Shown here one piece after another: positions 1 to 9,322 of a stretch of 64,000 nt of DNA (position 1 is the stretch's first letter; each line of letters opens with the position of its first letter). Location of the stretch: NCBI RefSeq assembly GCF_017357405.1, contig NZ_CP071598.1:310001-374000 (forward strand), written 5' to 3'. Source of the stretch: Halomontanus rarus (GTDB lineage: Archaea > Halobacteriota > Halobacteria > Halobacteriales > Natrialbaceae). The position numbers and the translations under genes were made by a program. The notes beneath the pieces are model-generated. The model saw only the letters and a list, made by a program, of their open reading frames with translations. It searched no databases and had not been told where the DNA came from.

Positions 1-404
1 TCGTCGATACCGCGACGGACTGGTCGCTCGTCCCCCATCGCAAACTGAACGTTCTGGACCTTCCGGCGGTGCTCGAGGCCTACGAGCCGTTACTCGAGGA
101 CCGGTGGACGAGTGCCGTCGACGGCGTCGGCGTGTCCATCGCCGGCGGATCCGTCACCCTGGCGATCGCACCCGACGATCGAAATCCTCCTTCCAGGCCG
201 ACGCCCGTAACGATTCGCTTCGAGGGCCCGGACGTCGAAGTCGGACGGACCGACCGGGAGCCGGATCTCGTCCTGGATCGACGGACGATGACCCGCCTCC
301 TGTTCGGATCGCCCGACGCGTGTCACGAGGTGAAGCGGACGCATCCGTTTCTCGGCGCGGTCTTGCCCCTCGAGTACTACTTCTGGCAGACCGAAACGAT
401 CTGA
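1..404 (+). CDS. GNAT-type acetyltransferase C-terminal part (5' cut by window edge)
   Basis: The frame is open from base 3 with no stop, so the gene starts outside the window; 133 residues are visible. The visible part looks like the SCP2-like C-terminal domain found after the acetyltransferase domain in Eis-like GNAT proteins: a hydrophobic strand pattern, a linker through FEGPDVEVG, and a short terminal helix ending in PLEYYFWQTETI. The catalytic GNAT core is not visible, so the family call rests on this tail only. The next gene in the same direction, a PIG-L deacetylase, starts 165 bases downstream. An unrelated SCP2-like protein would be the main alternative. Confidence 0.5.
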   Translation, partial: VDTATDWSLVPHRKLNVLDLPAVLEAYEPLLEDRWTSAVDGVGVSIAGGSVTLAIAPDDRNPPSRPTPVTIRFEGPDVEVGRTDREPDLVLDRRTMTRLLFGSPDACHEVKRTHPFLGAVLPLEYYFWQTETI

Positions 405-569
405 GTCGAATCCGGATTCGACGGCTCTCTCTCGGTCGGAGCCGGACGGCGGTCCGTCTCACGCGGACAGTTGGATGGTGGCGGCGAACGGAACTGCCTC
501 GCGGGGGACGAAATACCGACCATTTTACGTACTGGAAATCGATCTACGGCCACGGATCAAACAGATACT

Positions 570-1385
570 ATGGGAGACGAGAGACGCAAGCTACTGGTAA
601 TCGGTGCTCACCCCGACGACTGCGAAATCAAGGCCGGCGGCCTGGCGACGAGGTACGCCGAGCGAGGCGATTCGGTCAAGTTCGTCTCGCTCACCAACGG
701 TGCGACGGGTCACCACGAAATCGGCGGCGTCGAACTCGCTCGACGGCGAGCGGAGGAGGCCCGCGCTGCGGCGGACGTGATCGACGCGGAGTACGCCATC
801 TGGGACACCCACACCGGCGAACTCGTGCCGAGTCTCGAGAATAGGAAAGCGCTCGTTCGCACGATCAGGGAGTACGATCCGGATCTCGTCCTCACCCATC
901 GATCGAACGACTACCATCCAGATCACCGGTACGCCGGGACGCTCGTCAGAGATGCGGCCTACCTGATCGAAGTACCGAACATGTGTCCGCTGACGCCCGC
1001 GCTCGAGAACACCCCCGTCATCGCTCACTTCTCGGACGAGTTCGAGAAACCGAATCCGTTCGAGGCCGACGTCGCGATCTCGATCGACGAGACGATCGAG
1101 ACGAAGATCGACATGATTCACCGCCACGAATCCCAGCTGTACGAGTGGCTCCCCTACAACCGCGGCACCCTCGACGAGGTCCCCGACGACTCCGAGGGCC
1201 GACGGGAGTGGCTGAAAGAACAGCGGTTGCCCGACTTCGAACGAGTCGCCGAGCGGTCTCGCGACCGACTCGTCGAGTACTACGGCGCGGCGGGCGATCG
1301 GGTACAGTACGCGGAGGCGTTCGAGATTTCGGAGTACGGCGGCTCCATCGACGACGACGCGGTCGACGACCTGTTTCCCCACTGA
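570..1385 (+). CDS. PIG-L family N-acetylglucosamine-type deacetylase
   Basis: A 271-residue cytosolic Zn-dependent deacetylase of the PIG-L/LmbE family, which removes acetyl groups from GlcNAc-type sugars or related conjugates. The zinc site is clear: GAHPDDCE at residues 12-19 (AHPDD motif) and a second His motif YHPDHR near residue 115. The ATG at 570 was chosen because the conserved beta strand LLVIGAHPDD follows immediately; the frame is open further upstream (to 471), but that extension is not family-like. It sits beside two Gfo/Idh oxidoreductases on the opposite strand, fitting sugar modification. The true substrate cannot be read from sequence. Confidence 0.9.
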   Translation: MGDERRKLLVIGAHPDDCEIKAGGLATRYAERGDSVKFVSLTNGATGHHEIGGVELARRRAEEARAAADVIDAEYAIWDTHTGELVPSLENRKALVRTIREYDPDLVLTHRSNDYHPDHRYAGTLVRDAAYLIEVPNMCPLTPALENTPVIAHFSDEFEKPNPFEADVAISIDETIETKIDMIHRHESQLYEWLPYNRGTLDEVPDDSEGRREWLKEQRLPDFERVAERSRDRLVEYYGAAGDRVQYAEAFEISEYGGSIDDDAVDDLFPH

Positions 1386-1481
1386 GCAACATTTCGGTCG
1401 ACGGATCGCAACCGACGCTCGATGCGGCGTCGAGAAGCGATCATTCCTCGAGAAAACGCACGGAACGTGATCGGAAGACGG

Positions 1482-2564
1482 CTAGGAAATCCGAACCGGC
1501 TCCCCGCGCTCGGCGGACTCGTAGATCGCCTCGATGATCGCCACCGCCTTCCGAGACTGAACGCCGTCGAGTTCGTACGCCCCGTTGCCGTCGACCGCGT
1601 CGAGGAACGCGTCGACGTTTCGCCGATGGCCCGCGTAATCGATCGCCATCGGATCGGACGCACCGCTCGCCTCCGTCTCCGCGGAAAACGCCTCGCGAAC
1701 CTCCGCGTCCGTCGGACGCTCGTCGCGGAACCGCCACGTCGCGAGTTCGTCCTCGTGAATTTCGGCCGTTCCGTTCCGACCGGCGACCTCGAGCCGTCGG
1801 AGGGCGCCCGGGTACATCGACGTCGCCCCGAGAAGCTGACCCAGCGTGCCGTCGCGATACCGAACGATCGCCACCCCGGTGTCCTCGACGTCGACGTGAT
1901 CGGTACTGTGACCTCGCACGTCGGTGTACGCGAACACCTCTTCGACGGGATTCGTGTCGGGATCGAGGTCCATTCCCGCGCCGACGAGCCACTGAATCGC
2001 GTCGATCGCGTGAATCGATTGATTCATCAACGCACCCCCGCCGTCGAGTTCCTGCGTTCCTTTCCAGGTCCCCTCGTAATAGTCGTCGTCGCGCCACCAC
2101 GGAACGGACGCGTTTGCGACCGAAAGGTCGCCGAAACGCCCCTCGGCGACCGCGTCGCGAACCGTTCGGACGACGTCGTTGAAGCGCTGCTGGAAAATCC
2201 CGCCGAGCAGGACGCCCGCCTCGTCTGCGGCGTCGATCATGCGATCGATCCGCTCGGTCGTGATCTCGAGCGGTTTCTCACAGAGGACGTGGACGCCCCG
2301 CTCTGCGGCCGCGAGCGTCGGCTCGAGGTGGGCCCCACTAGGCGTCGCGATCGTCACCACGTCCGGTCGTGCCTCCTCGAGCAGGTCCTCGTAGTCGGCG
2401 TACCAGTCACAGTCGTACTCGTCGGCGAACGCTCGCCCCTTCGACTCGGTTCGACACGAGCCGGCGACGACCGTCGCGTTCTCGATGTCGCGGATCGCCT
2501 TCGCGTGGTGGTCTGCGATCGCTCCGATACCGACGATACCGATTCGATAGTCCGTCTCGGTCAT
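1482..2564 (-). CDS. Gfo/Idh/MocA family oxidoreductase
   Basis: A 360-residue NAD(P)-dependent sugar or cyclitol dehydrogenase. The N-terminal Rossmann motif is GIVGIGAIADHHAKAI, followed by the family signature CEKPLEIT (Lys for catalysis) at about residue 95, and a C-terminal alpha/beta domain with HAIDAIQWLVG. An in-frame GTG lies two codons upstream (2570); the ATG at 2564 is preferred. It converges with the PIG-L gene and is followed in the same direction by a second Gfo/Idh gene upstream (2667-3638), so they may be cotranscribed. Substrate unknown. Confidence 0.9.
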   Translation of the reverse strand: MTETDYRIGIVGIGAIADHHAKAIRDIENATVVAGSCRTESKGRAFADEYDCDWYADYEDLLEEARPDVVTIATPSGAHLEPTLAAAERGVHVLCEKPLEITTERIDRMIDAADEAGVLLGGIFQQRFNDVVRTVRDAVAEGRFGDLSVANASVPWWRDDDYYEGTWKGTQELDGGGALMNQSIHAIDAIQWLVGAGMDLDPDTNPVEEVFAYTDVRGHSTDHVDVEDTGVAIVRYRDGTLGQLLGATSMYPGALRRLEVAGRNGTAEIHEDELATWRFRDERPTDAEVREAFSAETEASGASDPMAIDYAGHRRNVDAFLDAVDGNGAYELDGVQSRKAVAIIEAIYESAERGEPVRIS

Positions 2565-2666
2565 TATCACGCGGAGATACTCCCATCGTCGTATAAAAAG
2601 TACCGTCTGCGGGGTCTCGGTCGGGAGACTCGAGACGGTCGACGAGCGGACCGGCCCTCGCGCGGA

Positions 2667-3638
2667 TCAGGACCGACGCGTCTCGCCGACGATCGCTGGT
2701 TCACCCGTCTCAGCCGCGTCGATGACGGTCCAGTTGAGCGACAGCGTTCGAAGCGCGTCCGCGTAGTCCGATCGGACGTGAGCCGGCTCGCCGCGACGGA
2801 CCGCCTCGAGGAAGCCGTGAATCTCGTTGCCGTAGCGGTCGGTGGGGAGTTCGAAGTGGACCTCCTCGTCCTCGATCGTTCCGGTCAGTTCCTGCGTCGT
2901 GTAGTCGAGGTGCAAGTGGACGTCCTCGCCGACGACGTCGAGTTCCGCCGTCCACTCCGGCGAGGTCACCGCCGACGAGACCGTGCTGATAATGCCGTTT
3001 TCGTGTTTCATCGTCGCCGTCGTCGCGTCCGGATAGTCGATCTCCGGGGTCGCGATCCGATCCGTGCTCGCCGCCGTGACCCGTTCGACGTCACCGCCGA
3101 GATAGCGGACCAGGTCGTACACGTGGGTCGTCCGGGTGACGATTTCGCCGCCCGAGAGTTCGAGTTCGTTCCCCCACGGACTCGCGAGCAAGCCGCTCCA
3201 GTACCGGCCCGTGAGCATGGCGATTTCGCGGTCGGCGAGTAACTCGAGGGCCTTCTCGGTGATCTCGTCGTAGCGAAAGACGTAGCCCGTGCCGGTGACG
3301 ATTCCGGCGTCCTCGATCGTCTCGAGCGTCGCTCGACCCTGTTCGGGTTTCAGCGCGACCGGCTTTTCGACGAAGACGTCGATGCCGCGTTCGGCGGCGA
3401 GAGTCACCTGATCGTCGTAGGCGAACGGCGGAATCGCGACGACGACCGCGTCGAGCGGTTCCTCCTCGTAGAGTTCCCCGTGATCGGTGTACACCGCTGC
3501 GTCTCGCGGCTCTGCGGCCGCTCGAGCGGCGTCCTCGTCGATGTCGCAGACCGCCGTTATTTCGGCGCCGTCGAAGTCGTCTACCTTTTCCATCAGCGTG
3601 CCGGCCATCTTGCCAGCTCCGATGAATCCGATGTCCAT
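2667..3638 (-). CDS. Gfo/Idh/MocA family oxidoreductase
   Basis: A 323-residue dehydrogenase with an N-terminal NAD(P) fold MDIGFIGAGKMAGTLM and the signature VEKPVALK near residue 91. A conserved GGEIVTRTTHVYDLVRYLGG segment forms the substrate-side motif. The frame stays open far upstream (to 3914) but the conserved glycine motif begins exactly at the ATG at 3638, and the upstream residues are arginine-rich read-through. It is only about 30% similar by eye to its neighbour at 1482-2564, so this is not a recent duplication. Divergent from the amidohydrolase gene at 3776, with a 137-base shared promoter region. Confidence 0.9.
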   Translation of the reverse strand: MDIGFIGAGKMAGTLMEKVDDFDGAEITAVCDIDEDAARAAAEPRDAAVYTDHGELYEEEPLDAVVVAIPPFAYDDQVTLAAERGIDVFVEKPVALKPEQGRATLETIEDAGIVTGTGYVFRYDEITEKALELLADREIAMLTGRYWSGLLASPWGNELELSGGEIVTRTTHVYDLVRYLGGDVERVTAASTDRIATPEIDYPDATTATMKHENGIISTVSSAVTSPEWTAELDVVGEDVHLHLDYTTQELTGTIEDEEVHFELPTDRYGNEIHGFLEAVRRGEPAHVRSDYADALRTLSLNWTVIDAAETGEPAIVGETRRS

Positions 3639-3775
3639 ACGTCGTACACCGAGGTGAGGCTCTTGTACCCTTCGATACTGGTCATCGATCTGAACGGACT
3701 TCCGGGAAGTGACCCGCGGACGATATTTTAGCCGACCACTGAGACTTATTACGGTTCCCCGTTCACGATACCGGT

Positions 3776-5374
3776 ATGGGGACAGACTCGCTGCTCTTAC
3801 ACGGTGGAACCATCCACACCCTCGACGACGCGGGATCGACCGTCGACGCGATCCGATTCCGAAACGGTGTCGTCGATGCGGTCGGATCCGAGGCGGTAGA
3901 CGACACGAACGCAACCGAGAAACTCGATCTCAACGGCTGTACGGTGCTTCCGGGCTTCAACGACGCACACACCCACATCCTCTCGGTCGGATTGACGATC
4001 CACGAAACGGACCTCGAGACAGCCGACGGCAGGACAGAGGCGCTCGAGTCGCTGGGCGAGAACGCCGCGAGCACCGACGTCGGCGACTGGGTGCTCGGGT
4101 TCGGATACGACGAGAGCACCTGGCCGGCCGGCGAGCGGAGGTACCTCACGCGCGACGAACTCGACGCGGTGAGCGACGAGCACCCGGTCGCCGCCCAGCG
4201 AATCGACGGGCACACGATCACGCTCAATTCCGCGGGACTGGACCGGGTCGACTTCGACGGCGTCGAGCACGATCTCAGACGGGATGAAGACGGCGAATTG
4301 ACTGGCGTGGTCGTCGAAGACGCCGCGATTCGAGTGAAGAAGGCCACGTACCCCGATCGCGAGAAGGCGCGGACGGCCCTCGAACTCGGCGTCGAACGCG
4401 CGAACGAACTCGGACTCACCTCGATTCAGGACATGGCCGGAATGACGACGCCGACCGGTGACGGCGACCCGGCCCACGCGGCCTTCTTTGCCGCGTGGCG
4501 CGACGACGAGCTTCCGATCAGGCTCGGCTACTACGTCCACGTCGACCGCGGCGACGACCTCTCGAACCTCGAGATCGCGAGCGGGTTCGGCGACGACCGG
4601 CTCCGAATTCTGGGCTTGAAGGTATTCGCCGACGGGGCGATCGGGTCTCAGACCGCGAAAATCACGGGTGAATTTCTCGACGATCCGGGGAACGACGGCC
4701 AGTTCGTCCTCGGTCGCGAACGACTCGCGAACGCGTTCGCCGGAGCCGCGCGAGCGAACCAGCGGATCGCGACCCACGCCATCGGGGACGAGGCGATCGA
4801 CGCCGTCCTCGACGCCTACGAGGACGTCCTCGACGAGTACGACGTCCCGGAGCCGCGGCTGCGGATCGAACACGTCGAACTGGCGACCGACGATCAGATC
4901 GAGCGCATGGCCGACCTCGATATTGTCGCCAGCATGCAACCGAACTTCCTCCAGTGGTCCGAACCGGACGGCCTCTACGAGACGCGACTCGGCGAGCGGT
5001 GGCGTCGACGAAACAATCGCCACGAAACGATCCGCGAGGCCGGCGTTCCGCTCGCGTTCGGCAGCGACAAGATGCCGTTCGGTCCGCTGTACGGAATCCA
5101 CCACGCGGTGAACGCACCACACGACGCACAGCGCCTCTCCGTCGACGAGGCGGTTCGCGCGTATACGCGGGGAAGTGCGTACGCCGAGTTCGCGGACGAT
5201 CGCAAGGGAACGCTCGAGCGTGGGATGCTCGCCGACGCGGTGATTCTCGATCAAGATCCGTTCGAGCACCCCGGTAAGGTCGCTGATATCGACGTCCTCG
5301 CGACGATCGTCGGCGGCGAATTCGTCTACGAAGCGCCGTCGTCAGGTCGACTGCCACGATCGTCCGAACGGTAA
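3776..5374 (+). CDS. Amidohydrolase family protein (YtcJ-like)
   Basis: A 532-residue cytosolic metal-dependent hydrolase of the amidohydrolase superfamily. Visible motifs: N-terminal beta-sandwich ending in VLPGFNDAHTHI (HxH metal ligands, about residues 60-68), GLKVFADGAIGSQTA in the middle, RIATHAIGDEA and RIEHVELA His motifs, and FGSDKMP near the C-terminus (catalytic Asp). This is the full YtcJ/NfdA-like length. An AT-rich patch GATATTTTA at 3722-3730 could be the promoter. The neighbours are sugar-modifying enzymes but the substrate (amide, formamide or imide) is unknown. Confidence 0.9.
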   Translation: MGTDSLLLHGGTIHTLDDAGSTVDAIRFRNGVVDAVGSEAVDDTNATEKLDLNGCTVLPGFNDAHTHILSVGLTIHETDLETADGRTEALESLGENAASTDVGDWVLGFGYDESTWPAGERRYLTRDELDAVSDEHPVAAQRIDGHTITLNSAGLDRVDFDGVEHDLRRDEDGELTGVVVEDAAIRVKKATYPDREKARTALELGVERANELGLTSIQDMAGMTTPTGDGDPAHAAFFAAWRDDELPIRLGYYVHVDRGDDLSNLEIASGFGDDRLRILGLKVFADGAIGSQTAKITGEFLDDPGNDGQFVLGRERLANAFAGAARANQRIATHAIGDEAIDAVLDAYEDVLDEYDVPEPRLRIEHVELATDDQIERMADLDIVASMQPNFLQWSEPDGLYETRLGERWRRRNNRHETIREAGVPLAFGSDKMPFGPLYGIHHAVNAPHDAQRLSVDEAVRAYTRGSAYAEFADDRKGTLERGMLADAVILDQDPFEHPGKVADIDVLATIVGGEFVYEAPSSGRLPRSSER

Positions 5375-5436
5375 CCGGTGACGGTTGGGTCGCGATACGC
5401 GAGCGCAGGTTCGTGACAGACGTCTGCACCGAACGG

Positions 5437-6056
5437 CTATTGTCTGTCCGTTGATGGGTGTCGTCCAGGGGACTGGATCGGGTGATGTTCGATACGCTGG
5501 TGCCATGCGAACGCGAACGACTCGACCCACCGGTCAGCAGCCGTTTTGCGTGCAGTGCTGAAATAGTTTAATAACAGTGATATTTTATTTTCTGCTATTC
5601 TGAATATACGTTTGACTCGGCTCCAAGTTCCGTGTCCCTCGCACCTGAATCTGAGGCGCTGTCGATCACAGGCATCGTTCAGTGAGTGATCACCACCGAT
5701 GAAGAACATGGCGTCGGAGATCTCGAATCTCCCTCGACGCCCCGAACGAACTGATTCGTGAGAACCACGTTTCTACCCGTTCCAGTCTTCTTATGAGGCA
5801 ATTCGTTTGACGCTGGATCGACAACAGCAGACAACCAGTACTGGTCGCCAGCGAGTTGGCTCACGGCCACGCCGGCCGCGACGTGATCCGGACTGTGACG
5901 AGTATCGGGCTGTCGCTCGGTATCGTGCGTCCAATTGTGTACGATCGATTGTGCCTGGTCAACGCCGAATACCTCGATAATTCGAGTAGTATTTGAGACC
6001 GATAAGTTGGTGTAGTAGAGCGGAATACCGAGCGTCATCAACAGCCTTGGCATCAC
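5437..6056 (-). pseudogene. Decayed IS6-type (haloarchaeal ISH) transposase
   Basis: Two frames on the minus strand read consecutive parts of a haloarchaeal IS6-family transposase. The first (from 6056) gives PRLLMTLGI, then VFGVDQAQSIVHNW, RSPDHVA, GDQYWLSAVVDPASNEL. The second, after a frameshift near 5710-5730, gives DACDRQRLRFR and ends RWVESFAFAWHQRI. The DDE core is ruined: the first Asp region reads VAAGVAVSQ instead of VAVDETVIQ, the second reads FFIGGD instead of FLVDG, and the Glu of RNSVER is replaced (WSRVKR). It is therefore an old, inactive copy. Terminal inverted repeats were not identified. Confidence 0.8.
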
Positions 6057-6359
6057 TATCTATTCTATAAAATCTAACTGTATATATTAGATCACAGTAA
6101 CCACTGAATCCGTTTACACCGAGCGTACGGTCCGAGTCCTCACTCACAGCGCTCGTTCGAAGCACTCCCGTCGTGCGCTCGAGTGTGCACTGCCGTTCGA
6201 TGACCGCTGGACTGAGGCGTGCGTTTTCGAGCATAGAGCACGTTAAAGACCCCCACCTCGAAAATGGACGCCGTTCCATTCGTCACTGATGACGGCCGTT
6301 AGACAGAATACGGGAGAGGCCGACGACGTTAGTTACGGGTCGATATGTCTCGTCTTGTT
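6057..6359. other. Intergenic gap, no gene seen
   Basis: Between the transposase relic and the membrane protein gene at 6360. AT-rich around 6057-6095, which probably marks IS-flanking sequence. No convincing coding frame, RNA gene or repeat was recognised. Confidence 0.4.
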
Positions 6360-6767
6360 CTATCGCATCCCGCCGGTAGCGGTGTCCATCGTGTCGCCTC
6401 GAGCCATGATGAGTCCGCTCACGAGCATGAGGACCGCGAGGGCGACCATTCCGACATCCCACCCCATTCCGGCAGTCGCGCCGCTCATTCCCATGGCGCT
6501 GCCGTCGTCCATCAGTCCGGCTCCGAGAAGCGTCTGATTGAGGAGCATCACCACCGCGTAACCAATCATCAGTGGACCGCTGACACTACCGAGTCGGTCG
6601 GCGTAGTCCGTGAGAAGGACCGCACCGTGGACGAGTACGACGACGCCGAGGACGCCCATGAGCCAGCTACTCGTCACCACTCGCGAGGCCATGGAGGCGC
6701 TCCACATCGAGTACAGCCCGGATGCGAAGGCGATCGCGGCTCCGTACAGACGGGTGTTCGAAACCAT
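6360..6767 (-). CDS. Small polytopic membrane protein
   Basis: A 135-residue protein with four apparent hydrophobic segments: residues ~7-25 (LYGAAIAFASGLYSMW), ~36-52 (LMGVLGVVVLVHGAVLL), ~64-82 and ~108-126 (VGMVALAVLMLVSGLIM). A Met- and Gly-rich loop (AMGMSGATAGMG) joins the last two. The ATG at 6767 is preferred to a GTG four codons upstream. This resembles small conserved haloarchaeal membrane proteins of unknown function. It lies downstream of a fragment of another membrane gene on the same strand. Confidence 0.7.
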   Translation of the reverse strand: MVSNTRLYGAAIAFASGLYSMWSASMASRVVTSSWLMGVLGVVVLVHGAVLLTDYADRLGSVSGPLMIGYAVVMLLNQTLLGAGLMDDGSAMGMSGATAGMGWDVGMVALAVLMLVSGLIMARGDTMDTATGGMR

Positions 6768-6939
6768 ACTGATAGTCACGACCGAAGATATAAAGAGTCA
6801 CCCGGTCCGTTCGGAATGCGACTCGCGGGGCGAGAACTGCGGCCTGGACGCTCGGTGTACACGGTTTCAGTCGGTACTAGAGCGAGCTCGTGGGAGATCG
6901 CGGTCGCCATCGAAATCATCGATCGAGGAATGGACCGCC

Positions 6940-7266
6940 TCAGTCCGCTGCACCGAGCCAGAGAACGGTCCCCCAGACGATGCCGATCGTCGTACAGGCG
7001 AGCACCCGATAGCGAAACTCCTCGAGGTGCGTCGACAGGAAAAAGAGTCCGAAGATCACGGCGAAAACGACCGCGTGAAGCAGGTGAAACGCCCAGCCGA
7101 ATCGAGTCGTTTCGAGCCCGTACAGGAGTCCAACGACGTGAATCATCCCCATCACAGAATGCATGATCACGCCTATGAGGATCCCCGCGATGACGCCTGC
7201 GAGAACGAGGTGTATCCAGTATCTGTACGTCAGCTCGAAATACTCTCTCGTATGTGACTGTCTCCA
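6940..7266 (-). pseudogene. Fragment of a haloarchaeal multi-pass membrane protein
   Basis: The minus frame reads EYFELTYRYWIHLVLAG, a glycine-rich helix, MIHVVGLLYGLETTRFGWAFHLLHAVVF and a final helix ending in LWLGAAD. This is the same layout as the intact protein at 14131-14628 (YGIEGPALATGWAIHQFHGVAL), but it stops about 60 residues early and the first ~35 codons have no ATG, GTG or TTG start in frame. An ATG in the neighbouring frame at about 7265 (METVTYERV) would join the reading frame with a single-base change near 7245. Probably a truncated, frameshifted copy; a real short protein starting with GTG at 7170 is possible. Confidence 0.5.
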
Positions 7267-7485
7267 TTACGCTCGACGACGTCTCTGGGGGTACTGTGCG
7301 TATCTCGGTTGTTCGCAATTCGCACACACCCCCTGTCGAGCGTTCGTGCTCTCACTCGGCTCCCGAACACTGCACCCCTCGCGGCTCGTGGCGTCGGTCT
7401 CGAGAGTTCACAGAGACGATTCCGGCTCACTCGCTCACACAACGGTCGTGCGATCGGTGTGTGAACGTGTCGCTGTACTCTCTCA

Positions 7486-9234
7486 CTACTCGACTCCGTC
7501 GCCGCTCAGTACCCCGCTCTGGGATCGCTTTCTCACGACGACGTCCTCGAGAACGAGCACGTCGAGTCCCATCCCGAAGAAATCCTTGAGTGCCTCGGTC
7601 GGCGTGGTGACGATCGGTTCGCCGTGGTCGTTGAACGAGGTGTTGAGGAGGACCGGGACTCCCGTCGCGTCCTCGAATTCGCGGAGCAACCGGTGGTATC
7701 TCGGATTCTGCTCCTCGCGAACGGTCTGTGGTCGCGTCGTGTCGTCCGCGGGGTGGACGACCGCGCGTAACTCCTCGCGGCGCTCCGGACTCACGTCGAA
7801 CGTGGTGATCATGTACGGGCTGTCGGTCGCGTTCTCCAGGTACTCGTCGGCGGCCGCGTCGGTCATCGACGGCGCGAACGGCCGCCACTCCTCTCGATGT
7901 TTGACGAACCGGTTCACCCGATCGCGTGACTCCTCGGTTCGCGGATCGGCGAGGATGCTTCGGTTGCCGAGCGCTCGAGGCCCCAACTCGAGTCGCCCCT
8001 GGAACCAGCCGACGAGCGCACCGTCCGCGAGCAGTTCGGCGACCCGTCGTTCGAGGTCGTCCGGTTCGGCGTAGTCGATCTTGTTCGTCTCGAGGACGCG
8101 TCGAATCTCGTCGGTCTCGTATTCGGGGCCCCAGTACACGTTCGTAAGCGGGTCGACCTCGTCCGGGCGGTGGTCGATCCAGCCGCCGCCGAGCGCCAGT
8201 CCGGCGTCGTGTGCGACCGGCTGGATGAAGACGTCCTCGACTGCGGGGTGTTCCGCGACCGCCTTGTTCAGCTTACAGTTGAGGATAACGCCGCCCGCGA
8301 GACCGACGTTGTCGGTTCCGACGTGATCGATGTACTCCTCGACGATATCCGTGACGGACTCCTCGAGGAGCTTCTGTGCGGTGTGTGCGAGGTTCGTCTC
8401 GAACTGATCGAACTCGTCGGTCGTCGTCGATCGCGGTCGGTCGAACAGGTCCTCGAGCGTTTTGACACCGTGTTCCGTGCCCCATCGTCCGGTGATCGCC
8501 GTCACGTCGTAGTCGACGCCGGTTTCGATACGGTCTCGGAGGCGGCGCTCGATTTCGCCGTCGTCCTCGCCGTACGGTGCGAGCCCCATCACCTTCCCCT
8601 CGCCGTTGAACATCCGATAGCCGAGGTAGTTCGTGATCACGGCGTAGAACAACCCCCAACTGTTCGGATGCTCGTAGGTCCGAAGCCGAGTGAGTCCGTC
8701 CGCGGTGGCGTGCCAGACGACGGTCGAATCGTACTCCCCCTTCGCGTCGACGGTCAGAACCAGCGCCTCCTCGAACGTCGACGGGTGGAACGCGCTCACC
8801 GCGTGACACGCGTGATGCGAACGACACTCGATCGGCGCCACCGGCGTCCCGATCTGCCGAAGCCGGGACTCGACGCGCCGAGTCGGTAGATATCGTGCCA
8901 CGAGCTGATCCGTGACGACGTTCTGAAGGTGTGAAACTTTCCGCAGTGTACCGTCGAGTTGGACCGTGTTTTTCAGGTAGTGATCGGCGATCTTCGCCCG
9001 GAGTTTCGGATCGTACGGAAGAACGATCTTCTCGAGGTCGGAGAGTTCGATCCCCTCGTACTCGAGACAGGCTCGAATCGACCGTTCCGGGAAGGTATCG
9101 ACGGCGTGTTTGTCTCGAGTCAGGCGTTCTTCTTCGATCGCGAAGCGAAGCTCGCCGTCGGCGAACAGCGCCGCGCTCGGATCGTGGTGGCCGTAGAGAC
9201 CGATCGCCGGCTTGAACGAGAGTACGTAGTTCAT
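7486..9234 (-). CDS. O-carbamoyltransferase, NodU/CmcH family
   Basis: A 582-residue enzyme that transfers a carbamoyl group from carbamoyl phosphate to a hydroxyl on a sugar or antibiotic. N-terminal Kae1-like domain: GHHDPSAAL near residue 16, the metal site HHACH at residues 140-144, VDAKGEYDSTVVW and NFLGY-like NYLGYRMFNGEGKVMGLAPYG. C-terminal domain: GGVILNCKLN, QPVAHDAGLALGG, FQGRLELGPRALGNRSILADPR, and EEWRPFAPS. Length is normal. It lies 88 bases downstream of a phosphatase-like gene in the same direction, likely one operon. In this context it probably decorates a surface glycan; a secondary metabolite is an alternative. Confidence 0.92.
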   Translation of the reverse strand: MNYVLSFKPAIGLYGHHDPSAALFADGELRFAIEEERLTRDKHAVDTFPERSIRACLEYEGIELSDLEKIVLPYDPKLRAKIADHYLKNTVQLDGTLRKVSHLQNVVTDQLVARYLPTRRVESRLRQIGTPVAPIECRSHHACHAVSAFHPSTFEEALVLTVDAKGEYDSTVVWHATADGLTRLRTYEHPNSWGLFYAVITNYLGYRMFNGEGKVMGLAPYGEDDGEIERRLRDRIETGVDYDVTAITGRWGTEHGVKTLEDLFDRPRSTTTDEFDQFETNLAHTAQKLLEESVTDIVEEYIDHVGTDNVGLAGGVILNCKLNKAVAEHPAVEDVFIQPVAHDAGLALGGGWIDHRPDEVDPLTNVYWGPEYETDEIRRVLETNKIDYAEPDDLERRVAELLADGALVGWFQGRLELGPRALGNRSILADPRTEESRDRVNRFVKHREEWRPFAPSMTDAAADEYLENATDSPYMITTFDVSPERREELRAVVHPADDTTRPQTVREEQNPRYHRLLREFEDATGVPVLLNTSFNDHGEPIVTTPTEALKDFFGMGLDVLVLEDVVVRKRSQSGVLSGDGVE

Positions 9235-9322
9235 GGATCAGCTCGCCTCGTTCGTCGGTCGCGTGCGTTCCGTGAATCGGGTGCGTCGAACGATGGGGAG
9301 TGCCGTGAACCGAAGGGGTTCG

